NCBI GenBank assembly: GCA_041984235.1
Contig: JBHIYN010000003.1
Coordinates: forward strand, 1 to 64,000
Direction: 5' to 3'
Source: JBHIYN01 sp041984235
GTDB taxonomy: Bacteria > Pseudomonadota > Gammaproteobacteria > Ga0077536
DNA length: 64,000 nucleotides
Shown here: piece after piece, positions 1 to 7,593 of the stretch
Layout of the letters: every line of letters begins with the position of its first letter
Numbering within the stretch: the stretch's first letter is position 1
Notes under the pieces: generated by a model
Database searches by the model: none
What the model was told of the DNA's origin: nothing
The model's input: the letters and a program-made list of their open reading frames with translations, nothing else
Program-made: the position numbers and the translations under genes

Positions 1-345
1 GGTATAAACTCCGGTCCTCGGCTCGCCCGCGCCTTGCCCCCGACCTTCCTCGCTACGTTCTGCATCACCCTGCGGCTGATGCGGAGCCGGTGCGGAGGCC
101 GTGGGCGGCGTTGCGGGCTCGACGACACGCCTCATTTATCCGTATAAACTCCGGTCCTCGGCTCGCCCGCGCCTTGCCCCCGACCTTCCTCGCTACGTTC
201 TGCATCACCCTGCGGCTGATGCGGAGCCCGTGCAGAGGTCGTGGGCGGCGTTGCGGGCTCGACGGCACGCCTCATTTATCCGCATAAACGCCGGTCTTCG
301 GCTCGCCCGCGCCTTGCCCCCGGCCTTCCTCGCTACGTTCCGGGC
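1..345. repeat. 140-bp tandem direct repeat, about 2.5 copies
   Basis: Three copies start at 1, 141 and 281 with an exact 140-bp period. The first two are nearly identical (differences near 107-120 and 264) and the third stops at about 345, just before the next gene's stop codon. Each junction carries TTTAT-CCGT-ATAAA or TTTAT-CCGC-ATAAA (135-148 and 275-288), a short AT-rich hairpin in otherwise GC-rich sequence. Short frames cross the array on both strands, but they simply repeat and have no ribosome site, so no gene is called. The array may continue left of the window. It looks like an intergenic repeat family; its function is unknown. Confidence 0.9.
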
Positions 346-359
346 CAGCCTGCCGGCGG

Positions 360-1139
360 TCAGCGCGTGCGCTTGAGCGTGTTCTGGTCGAAGTCCCGCT
401 CGCTGAGGCCGGTGCGGAACTCGTAGTTGGTCCACTGCAGCTCGGTGCTCTTGCCAGTCTGGTGGTTGACCATGTTCATGATTCCCGGCCGCCAGTACTG
501 GTCCAGGTACTGCTGCCAGCCGCTGGCCGAGAGCGTCTTGAGGAGGGCGTCCTTGCGGTCATAGAAATCGATCTTGACCGGTTGGTACATGGCCTTGTCC
601 AGCCACACGATCTGGCGCGTGTAGCCGGAGTACTCGTAGGCCGGGTAGGCTTCGATGACGAACGCCTCGCGTCCGTCCAGCGTCTCGTCGCGCAGCCACT
701 TGTAGGTGTACTTCTCGACTTCCTGCGAGGTCAGGTCCTCGTAAGCGAACTCGCTGCCCACGAACGGCCCGGACTTGTTGGCCGAGGCGATGCGTTTCAC
801 GCGTTTCAGCGCGGGCAGGTAGAGCCACTGGTCGTCCGGGGTCAGGGCATGGGTGAAGCTCAGGAACGCGGTGCCCTTGATGTCCTTGGGCGCGTCGAAC
901 ACGGACAGGCTCTTGTCGCCGTCGTCGGTGACCTCCAGGGTCTGGATGCGGAGTTCGCGCACGCTTTCCTGGCCCTGCTTGTTGCGCAGGATCATCTTGA
1001 GATCGGCCTTGGCGTCGACCCAGCCGGTATCGCGCCGGTCGGCTTCCTGGATGATGGCGAGGCCTTTCTCCTCCGGGGTTTCGGCCGGCGCGCTAAGCGG
1101 CAGCAGCGTGATCAGCAGCAGCGTTGTCAGGTGACGCAT
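360..1139 (-). CDS. LolA-like outer-membrane lipoprotein-sorting family protein, periplasmic
   Basis: A 259-aa protein with a signal peptide (residues 1-19, hydrophobic LLLITLLPLS, cleavage near APA-E). The mature part resembles the LolA-like family found beside MMPL/RND transporters, with a PDDQWLYLPALKRVKRI segment and an aromatic-rich second half (SGYTRQIVWLD, YWRPGIMNMVN). Such proteins are thought to carry lipid or lipoprotein cargo across the periplasm for the adjacent pump. The start has a GAGGAG ribosome site 11 nt upstream, inside the 3' end of the transporter gene, which it overlaps by 47 bp. The two are therefore probably translationally linked. The cargo is unknown. Confidence 0.85.
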   Translation of the reverse strand: MRHLTTLLLITLLPLSAPAETPEEKGLAIIQEADRRDTGWVDAKADLKMILRNKQGQESVRELRIQTLEVTDDGDKSLSVFDAPKDIKGTAFLSFTHALTPDDQWLYLPALKRVKRIASANKSGPFVGSEFAYEDLTSQEVEKYTYKWLRDETLDGREAFVIEAYPAYEYSGYTRQIVWLDKAMYQPVKIDFYDRKDALLKTLSASGWQQYLDQYWRPGIMNMVNHQTGKSTELQWTNYEFRTGLSERDFDQNTLKRTR

Positions 1140-3435
1140 TGCTATCTTTCTCCTCGATTATCATCAGCAGTGGGGGCAGCAGCAGGAATACCGCAATGAG
1201 CGCGATGGTGATGATCACCGCGGTCATGAGGCCCATGTCGGCGTTGATTGCGAAATTCGAGGTCGCCAGGACAGAGAAACCGGCGACCAGGACGATGGTG
1301 GTGACGACCAGCGCGCGGCCCACGGTGCGGAACGCGTAGCGCACCGCGTCGGGCGGAGTGAGGGCCTTCTCGCGCCGCGCGCGCAGGTACTTGGAGAGGA
1401 AGTGCACGGTATCGTCAATGACGATCCCGAACGTCATGCCGGTCACGACCGACAACGACATGCCGACCTCACCAACGAAAATTCCCCATAAGCCGAAGCC
1501 GACGGCGGCCGGCACCAGGTTGGGAAGCAGGCTGACCAGGCCGAGCCTGAGCGATCGCAGCGCAAAGATCAGGATGCCGGAGATCAGGACCAGTGCGAGG
1601 GTGGTGCCGATCAGCATGGAGCGAATGTTGCGTTGGCCGATGTTGGAGAACATCAGCGTGGTCCCTGCACTGGACGCTGCAGAAATGTCGGGCGCGTTCT
1701 TCGTCAGCCAATCCAGCGCGCGGCGGTTGACGTCGATCATGGTGTTGCTGGAAACCACTTCGATGGTCAGCGCGACCTTGGTCGAAGACTTGTCCACGTT
1801 GACCTGGTTGTTGAGATCAAGCCCGTAGGGCAGCGACATCTCGTAGAGCAGCAGGTACTGGGCAGCGAGCTCGCGGTCGTCGGGCAGTCGGTACCAGTCC
1901 TGCTGATCGCCATGCATGTTCTTGTTCAGCCGTTTCATGACGTTGGTGAAGCGGTCGACGTGGATGGTCTCGGGCTGGGTCTCCAGCCACTGTGAAAAGC
2001 GCTCCACGTTCTCCAGGAAAGCCGGATCGCTGATCCCGCCGGAACTGCCGGAATCGAGTGAGAAATTGATGGTGTAGATGCCGGTCAGGTTGTCGACGAG
2101 AAAATCGGTGTCGTTGCGAAACTCGATGCCTTCCCCGAAATAGTGCACGAAGACGTCGTTGAGCTCGTTGCGCGGCAGGTTGGCGACGATCACCAGCACC
2201 ATCGCCGTCATCGTCCACAGCAGGGCGCGGCGGCGGGCGATGACGAAGTCGGCGAGCCTGACCATGAGCGTGTAGTCGTCGTCCCGCCTGCGCTGCATGC
2301 GGATTGGCAGCAGGGTCATGATTGCGGGCAGGAAGGTGACGGTGAGAAGGAACGAGATCACCACGCCGATGGAGACCAGGTTGCCGAGATGATTGAACGG
2401 CGGAACTTCGGAGAAGTTCATGGTCAGGAAACCGATGGCGGTCGTGATACTGGCCAGGAACACAGGCTGCAGGTTGATGCGCAGGCTTTCTTCCATGGCC
2501 GCACGCCGTTCCACGCCCTGATGGACCTCGTGGGCAAAGGTGACGAGCAGGTGCACGCAGTTGGCAACCGCCACGGTGAGTATGATGATGGGGGCGGAGG
2601 TGGTCACCGAGGTCATGGGCCAGCCGATATAGCCGCCGCTGCCTAGTGCCGCAACGACGGAGAACGCGATCACCAGGAGGGTGACCAGGGTGCCGAAGAA
2701 TCCACCGGTTAGCAGGCCGAGCAAAATGAGCATCAGGGCGAAGCTGATTGGCACCAGGAACGCGGAGTCGTTCAGTGCCGATTCGGAGAAGGCGTTGTCC
2801 ATCATCACCATACCGGTGAGGTGAACGTCGATGTCAGGGTGTCGCTGGCGGAACTCCTCGACCATCTCACGCACATGGTTGACGATGACCGGAGTAGCCG
2901 TGGTGCGTTCGTCGACCGGCATCTGCACGGTAATATTGATGCCGGTAACGTGCCCGCGCTCTGACACCAGGCGTTTGCGGAGGGCCGGCTCGGCGAGTAC
3001 CGCCGCGCGCGCCCGGGTCAGCGCTTCGTCATCCAGGTCGGTGGCATTCTTGACCATGTCACGGACGATGAGGTCGTCGGCCTCGGCCTCGGTGTACTGG
3101 AAGTTGGTAATGGAGTCGACGCGATTGGAATAAGGCACCTGCCAGGCGGCCTCGGTGAGTTCTTCCAGCGCAGCGAGGACGTTTCGGGTGAACACGTTAC
3201 CGCCATCCGGCGCGACCACGAGCAGGACGTTGTCATCCTTGGTGTAGGTGTTCTCGAGCTGCTCGAAGGCCAGCAGCTCCGGGTTCTCCTCGCTGAAAAA
3301 GACCCGGTAGCTGGAGTCGAAGTAGAGCCGCGTGACGCCGGAACCGAGTGCGGCAATCAGGCCCAGGCAAGCCACGATTAGCGCGAAGCGGTGATTCAGT
3401 ACCCAGCGCGCGTAGGCGGATTCGAAGTTCTTCAT
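1093..3435 (-). CDS. MMPL/RND-superfamily transporter
   Basis: A 780-aa inner-membrane protein with the RND plan: one N-terminal helix (FALIVACLGLIAALG), a large periplasmic loop, a block of helices, a second loop and a second block. Family motifs are AVANCVHLLVTFAHE near residue 290 and its repeat GIVIDDTVHFLSKYL near 670; the acidic IDD is typical of the proton-relay region. It belongs to the MMPL branch that exports lipids or hydrophobic molecules, not the multidrug AcrB branch. It sits between a TetR gene (34-bp gap) and a LolA-like gene and is probably in one operon with both. No strong ribosome site precedes the ATG. The substrate cannot be read from sequence. Confidence 0.9.
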   Translation of the reverse strand: MKNFESAYARWVLNHRFALIVACLGLIAALGSGVTRLYFDSSYRVFFSEENPELLAFEQLENTYTKDDNVLLVVAPDGGNVFTRNVLAALEELTEAAWQVPYSNRVDSITNFQYTEAEADDLIVRDMVKNATDLDDEALTRARAAVLAEPALRKRLVSERGHVTGINITVQMPVDERTTATPVIVNHVREMVEEFRQRHPDIDVHLTGMVMMDNAFSESALNDSAFLVPISFALMLILLGLLTGGFFGTLVTLLVIAFSVVAALGSGGYIGWPMTSVTTSAPIIILTVAVANCVHLLVTFAHEVHQGVERRAAMEESLRINLQPVFLASITTAIGFLTMNFSEVPPFNHLGNLVSIGVVISFLLTVTFLPAIMTLLPIRMQRRRDDDYTLMVRLADFVIARRRALLWTMTAMVLVIVANLPRNELNDVFVHYFGEGIEFRNDTDFLVDNLTGIYTINFSLDSGSSGGISDPAFLENVERFSQWLETQPETIHVDRFTNVMKRLNKNMHGDQQDWYRLPDDRELAAQYLLLYEMSLPYGLDLNNQVNVDKSSTKVALTIEVVSSNTMIDVNRRALDWLTKNAPDISAASSAGTTLMFSNIGQRNIRSMLIGTTLALVLISGILIFALRSLRLGLVSLLPNLVPAAVGFGLWGIFVGEVGMSLSVVTGMTFGIVIDDTVHFLSKYLRARREKALTPPDAVRYAFRTVGRALVVTTIVLVAGFSVLATSNFAINADMGLMTAVIITIALIAVFLLLPPLLMIIEEKDSNASPDNAAADHAAAA

Positions 3436-3469
3436 GTCGGGGTTCCGGTGGTGGTCTGGGCGCGGCCGC

Positions 3470-4078
3470 TCAGTCGCGGCGCCGCAGGCCCTTGATGAGG
3501 AGGTCGACCACGCCTCGTGCGCGGCGGTCGAATTCGTCTCGCTCGTAGAGGCCTACGAACAGGGGCACTTCGAACAGGGTGAGCGCCGCGTGCAGGTGGC
3601 GCGCGGCCGCGTCGACATCATTGACGTCGAACTCCCCTTGCTTCTGGCCGTCAGCGATGATGCGTGCGATGAGGGCACAGTGAACATCGTTCTTTGCGTG
3701 TACCAGCGCCGGGCGTTCGCGCGTGATCATGTCGACCAGTTCGCCGACCCGCGAATCGGCGCCGGCCAGGGCGTGGCTGTCGTCGACCAGTTCCAGCGCG
3801 TAATCGCGCAGGCGCCGGGCCGCGCTGCGGCGGGAGTCTTCGGCAATGGCACGCAGCCGCTGAAGGCGCTCGTCCATGCAGCGGCTGGTGCATTCGGCGA
3901 CGATTTCCTGCTTGTTTTCGAAATACCGGTACAGATTCGCGGCGGACATGCCGGCATCGTCGGCAATCTCGGCCATGGTCGTCTTGTGATAGCCGAAATG
4001 CAGCAGGCGCGGCAGCGCAGCGTCGAGAATGAGTTCGCGTGGATCGCGCTGGTCGGGGCTGACCTGGGTTGAGCTCAC
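3470..4078 (-). CDS. TetR-family transcriptional regulator
   Basis: A 202-aa regulator. The N-terminal helix-turn-helix reads TMAEIADDAGMSAANLYRYF (about residues 34-53), a textbook TetR recognition region, followed by a helical ligand/dimerisation domain. It is the first gene of a minus-strand run with the MMPL transporter and LolA-like protein, so it most likely controls that export operon. The AT-rich stretch at about 4112-4142 just upstream is the natural place for promoter and operator, but no clear palindrome was found there. The ligand is unknown. Confidence 0.9.
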   Translation of the reverse strand: MSSTQVSPDQRDPRELILDAALPRLLHFGYHKTTMAEIADDAGMSAANLYRYFENKQEIVAECTSRCMDERLQRLRAIAEDSRRSAARRLRDYALELVDDSHALAGADSRVGELVDMITRERPALVHAKNDVHCALIARIIADGQKQGEFDVNDVDAAARHLHAALTLFEVPLFVGLYERDEFDRRARGVVDLLIKGLRRRD

Positions 4079-4308
4079 TGGAGCGATGCGAGGTGCGTGG
4101 CGGCATGAAAGTGAATATGAAATCTATTATTCACCATTCGCTTCGTCAAGCCCGGCAGGTTGCGCGCCGGGCTTCAGGCGGTCGGGGCCGGGCGTGATAT
4201 CTTGCGCCGATCGGGGGCGTTTCCAAGGCCGATGACGCAGTGGTGCGCCCCTGTACCAGACTGAACGGCGCCGGTCGCGGCGTCCCGGAACACGACCAGG
4301 GGAGAAAC

Positions 4309-5964
4309 ATGGCGACGAATCTGCTCACGCGGGGGACGACCTACGAAGAGGTCTACGGTGGCTTCAAGTGGAACATACCGGACCAGTACAACATCGCGGA
4401 CGACGTCTGCGACCGCTGGGCCGACGACCCCGAGCGCATCGCATTGGTCTACGAGGACGCGAACAAGCAGGCGCGAACTTATTCCTTTGCCGACATTCGC
4501 CGCTACGCCAACCAGTTCGCCAACACGCTGCTCGGCTGGGGGCTCACGCGCGGCGACCGTGTCACCCTGCTGCTGGCCCAGGACCCCGAGTGCGCGATCG
4601 GCCACGTCGCGTGCTGGAAGGCGGGCATGGTGTCCGGCCCCTGCTCGGTACTTTTTGCAGGTGACGCCGTCGCCTACCGGCTGAATGACAGCGGCGCGCG
4701 GGTGCTGGTCACCGACAGCGCCAACTTCGAAAAGGTCGCAGCGATCCGCGGCCAGTGCCCGAAGCTCGAACGCATCGTGGTCATCGATGGCGAGCCCGAG
4801 GGCTCGGTGAATTTCTGGAAGGCCATCGAAGGCGCGGACGAGACGTTCGAGAACGTGCGCACGGGTGCCGAGGACATCGCCTGGATCAGCTATACCTCCG
4901 GCACCACCGGCATGCCCAAGGGCTCGGTGCAGCCGCACCGCATGATGCTGGGGCACATGCCGAGCCTGGAGTTCATCTACGATTTCTTCCCGCAGCAGGG
5001 CGATGCGCTGTGGTCGCCGGCCGACTGGGCGTGGATGGCCGGACTCATGGACGTGCTCATGCCGGGCTGGTTCCACGGCTGCAAGGTCGTGGCCACGGCG
5101 ATGAAGGGCTTCGATGCCGAGGACGCCTTCCGCATCCTCGCCGAGCACGAAGTCACCCTGGCGCTGCTGACGCCGACCATGCTCAAGCTCATGCGCCAGG
5201 TACCGGATCCGCGCAGCCGTTACGATATCAAGCTGCGCGCGGTACTCTCCGGCGGCGAAGCGGTCGGCGCGGGCCTGCTCGAGTGGGCACAGCAGGAGCT
5301 GGGGCTCAGCGTCAACGAAGGCTTCGGCCAGACCGAGTGCAACGTCATCCTCGGCAACAACGGCAACGTCTTCCCGATCAAGCCGGGCTCGCTGGGCAAG
5401 CCGACCCCGGGGACCATCGTGCGCATCATCGACGACGAGGGCAACGAGGTGCCGCCCGGTACCGAGGGACACATCGCGTGCAAGCGGCCGCACCCGGTGA
5501 TGCTGCTGGAGTACCTGAACAAGCCGGACGCGACGCGCGAAAAGTTCATCGGCGACTGGCTCATCACCGGCGACGTCGGCCACATGGACGAGGACGGCTA
5601 CTTCTGGTTTCATGGACGCGGCGACGACGTCATCACCAGCTCCGGCTACCGCATCGGCCCGGGCGAGATCGAGGATGCCCTGCTCAAGCACGAGGCGGTG
5701 CAGATGGCGGCCGCCATCGGTGTGCCCGACCCGGTGCGTACCGAGATCATCAAGGCCTTCGTCATCCTCAAGGACGGCAGTGCCGGCAGCGACGATCTCG
5801 CCGAGGAGCTGCGTGACTTCGTGCGCAGCCGGCTGGCGCGGCACGAGGTACCCAAGCTGATCGAGTTCGTCGACGCGCTGCCGATGACCACCACCGGCAA
5901 GATCATGCGCCGCGAGCTGCGCCAGCGCGAGAAGGAACGCCTCGAGGCCGCGGGCGCCGGCTGA
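4309..5964 (+). CDS. AMP-forming acyl-CoA synthetase (acetyl-CoA synthetase-like)
   Basis: A 551-aa ANL-superfamily enzyme that activates a carboxylic acid to its CoA thioester through an acyl-adenylate. The P-loop SYTSGTTGMPKG lies near residue 193, NEGFGQTE near 335, the hinge GRGDDVI near 435 and the catalytic lysine motif TTGKIMRREL near 528. The pattern resembles medium-chain/acetyl-CoA synthetases. The ATG at 4309 is chosen over an upstream in-frame codon at 4240 because it has AGGGGAGA 6-13 nt ahead and because family N-termini begin about here. Its stop overlaps the start of a small membrane gene (TGATG). The acid substrate is not determinable; a short or branched acid is likely. Confidence 0.9.
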   Translation: MATNLLTRGTTYEEVYGGFKWNIPDQYNIADDVCDRWADDPERIALVYEDANKQARTYSFADIRRYANQFANTLLGWGLTRGDRVTLLLAQDPECAIGHVACWKAGMVSGPCSVLFAGDAVAYRLNDSGARVLVTDSANFEKVAAIRGQCPKLERIVVIDGEPEGSVNFWKAIEGADETFENVRTGAEDIAWISYTSGTTGMPKGSVQPHRMMLGHMPSLEFIYDFFPQQGDALWSPADWAWMAGLMDVLMPGWFHGCKVVATAMKGFDAEDAFRILAEHEVTLALLTPTMLKLMRQVPDPRSRYDIKLRAVLSGGEAVGAGLLEWAQQELGLSVNEGFGQTECNVILGNNGNVFPIKPGSLGKPTPGTIVRIIDDEGNEVPPGTEGHIACKRPHPVMLLEYLNKPDATREKFIGDWLITGDVGHMDEDGYFWFHGRGDDVITSSGYRIGPGEIEDALLKHEAVQMAAAIGVPDPVRTEIIKAFVILKDGSAGSDDLAEELRDFVRSRLARHEVPKLIEFVDALPMTTTGKIMRRELRQREKERLEAAGAG

Positions 5965-6188
5965 TGCGCTACCGCATCACCGAAGACGGGCTGGTCGACG
6001 CCACCCACGCCGGAAGCCTGGACGTGGTCAACGGCACGGTGTGGTTCACGCTGCTGGTCGGCATCGTGTTCCTGGTTGCCGGACTACGCGGGCGTCAGCG
6101 CTGGCTGCAGTTCTGGGGCGGGCTGACGGTGGTGTGCTGCGCGGTGTACTTCGCCCGCGGTCTGCTCGGGTTCCCGGCCGTGCTGTGA
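5964..6188 (+). CDS. small two-helix membrane protein, translationally coupled to the acyl-CoA synthetase
   Basis: A 74-aa protein with two hydrophobic spans (about residues 25-40 and 48-64) separated by a basic turn RGRQR. It starts within the stop codon of the synthetase (TGATG), a strong sign that it is translated. No family was recognised. The N-terminal 20 residues are polar. It could anchor or modulate a membrane step linked to the synthetase, but that is inference from position only. Confidence 0.6.
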   Translation: MRYRITEDGLVDATHAGSLDVVNGTVWFTLLVGIVFLVAGLRGRQRWLQFWGGLTVVCCAVYFARGLLGFPAVL

Positions 6189-6224
6189 GGCCGGCCGGCG
6201 GGGCCGCCCGCGCCGCGGCCCGGC

Positions 6225-6692
6225 TCAGAACTGGAAGATGACGCTGAATATGGTCTCGTGCCGGCTCTGCGGGCTGTCGTGCCCCCAGATGTCGCCCAGC
6301 TGCCACGGTCCGGGGTCGTTGTCGCTGATGTCCCAGTAGAGATCCTGCTGCAGCCGGAACATGATGTGGCTGGAGCACAGGTACTCGACCTGGAAACGGT
6401 TGTAGGCACCGGTCGAGCGCGGATCGATGGCGAAGACGAACTGCGGTCTGAGCAGGCCGGCGGCGCCGTAGCTGGTCGATGCCGCGAAAGTGATGACGAA
6501 CTCGTTCTGGTCGATCTCGTTGTCGTTCTCGCTGACGAAGCGCCCGGGTACGACGTTGCCGCCGATCACGGCCGGCTGTACCGAGGAGAAGCCCCTGAAC
6601 TGCGTGCTGTAGTCGATCCAGCGGCGCCAGAAGACCTGGGTCGAGAGGAAGAAGGTGCGCGACGCGTTGAGCGTGCGGATCCACGGCGGGCG
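6225..6692 (-). pseudogene. 3' remnant of a DUF1302-type outer-membrane protein gene
   Basis: About 155 codons survive, ending in a beta-barrel-like C-terminus with a terminal aromatic (FSVIFQF). The segment RPPWIRTLNASRTFFLSTQVF matches the RxTWIRxLNxxRTFFxSxQxF pattern I associate with DUF1302-type proteins, which travel with DUF1329 and MMPL genes. Upstream of about 6692 the frame continues as low-complexity Arg/Gly/Pro sequence that is only the reverse of another gene remnant. The 5' part (signal peptide and most of the barrel) is therefore lost. The breakpoint is set by eye, within about 20 bp. Confidence 0.65.
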
Positions 6693-6968
6693 GTCTCGAA
6701 CCGATCGCCCTCGGGGTCGACGCTGGCCGGGGCGCCGGCCGCGACCGCCACGCAGGCGCAGTTGCACCGGTTGACGCGTCAATTCGGCATCCGCGTGGCG
6801 CGCGTTTCGACCGACGAGCCGGGCGAGTACTGGCTCGACCATCCCGCCTCGCTGCTGCTGATCGGGCCCGATCGCCGCGTCGCCGGGGATTTCGTGCCCC
6901 CGCACGACGCCGCGGACATTGCACGCCAGGTCCAGGCGCTCGTCGCCTACGGGGAGGCCGGCGGGTGA
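6693..6968 (+). pseudogene. 3' remnant of a SCO1/SenC-like gene
   Basis: About 90 codons ending at the TGA at 6966-6968. The segment LTRQFGIRV, then EYWLDHPASLLLIGPDRRV and FVPPHDAADIARQVQAL, fits the C-terminal third of SCO proteins, including the conserved His in the DHxA motif. SCO proteins are thioredoxin-fold copper chaperones for cytochrome oxidase. The N-terminal part with the CxxxC copper site is missing: upstream of about 6693 the frame runs antisense into the barrel remnant. It lacks its own start and promoter, so it is unlikely to be functional. The family call rests on pattern memory only. Confidence 0.55.
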
Positions 6969-6986
6969 GGCGCGGCCGGCGCTGCG

Positions 6987-7559
6987 CTAGCCCCAGCTGC
7001 GCACGCGCCCGGTATCCAGGTGCACGAAGTCGGATTTCGGGTAGTAGCCGACGCCGCCTGCGCCGAGGGCAATGGCCGCGCGGCGCAGGTCGCGGGTACG
7101 ACCACCGGCGAGGCGCACGTCGATCGCCCGTCCTTCCATGTGCAGGCTGCGGCGTGCCACGCCACCACCGCGCTGGCGTAGCATCTCGTTGGTATGCGGG
7201 GAGCGGTAGCCCGAGATGATCTCGTACGGCGCATCCGACCCGAAACCGCTGCGCAGCAGGTGCAGGATGTCGAGCAGGGCGGGGTCGATGTGGTGCTGAT
7301 CGCCGGTACGGAAATCGCGCAGCAGGTGATCGATCCCGGCCAGGGCCGACGCCACGTACGCGCCTTGCTCCCAGTACGTGACGGCGAGCGACTCGCCCGT
7401 GTGCAGGTGGCGGAACGCGATATGGCGCGGGCCGCGTGCCGCGGCGAGGAGCCGACCCGGGCCGCAGCCCAGGGCGATGGCGGCCGCGCCGGTGAGGGTC
7501 AGGAAACGGCGGCGCGACGGTGCGTTCGCGCGCTGCGGCATGCGGCGCTGTGCTGGCAT
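6987..7559 (-). CDS. DUF882/M15-type murein endopeptidase, Tat-exported (YcbK/MepK-like)
   Basis: A 190-aa protein beginning with a twin-arginine signal (S15-RRRFLTLTG, then hydrophobic AAAIALG). The catalytic zinc pattern is visible: SGYRSPHTN, then HMEGRAIDVRL (HxxGxAxD), then FVHLDTG near the C-terminus. Relatives cleave peptidoglycan cross-links in the periplasm. The ATG at 7559 is preferred over longer frames because AAGGA lies upstream and the Tat motif then falls near the N-terminus. It is divergent from an L,D-transpeptidase gene 34 bp away. The pairing of YcbK- and YcbB-type genes is common in Proteobacteria and suggests shared use in 3-3 cross-link turnover. Confidence 0.88.
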   Translation of the reverse strand: MPAQRRMPQRANAPSRRRFLTLTGAAAIALGCGPGRLLAAARGPRHIAFRHLHTGESLAVTYWEQGAYVASALAGIDHLLRDFRTGDQHHIDPALLDILHLLRSGFGSDAPYEIISGYRSPHTNEMLRQRGGGVARRSLHMEGRAIDVRLAGGRTRDLRRAAIALGAGGVGYYPKSDFVHLDTGRVRSWG

Positions 7560-7593
7560 ACTGAGGATCCTTCGAGCGGCGGACAGGGGCAGG

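Noticed and set aside
65..435. Short frames over the tandem repeat that encode similar peptides
   Set aside because: The similarity comes from the DNA repeat itself. There is no ribosome site or signal, and they run into the flanking gene.
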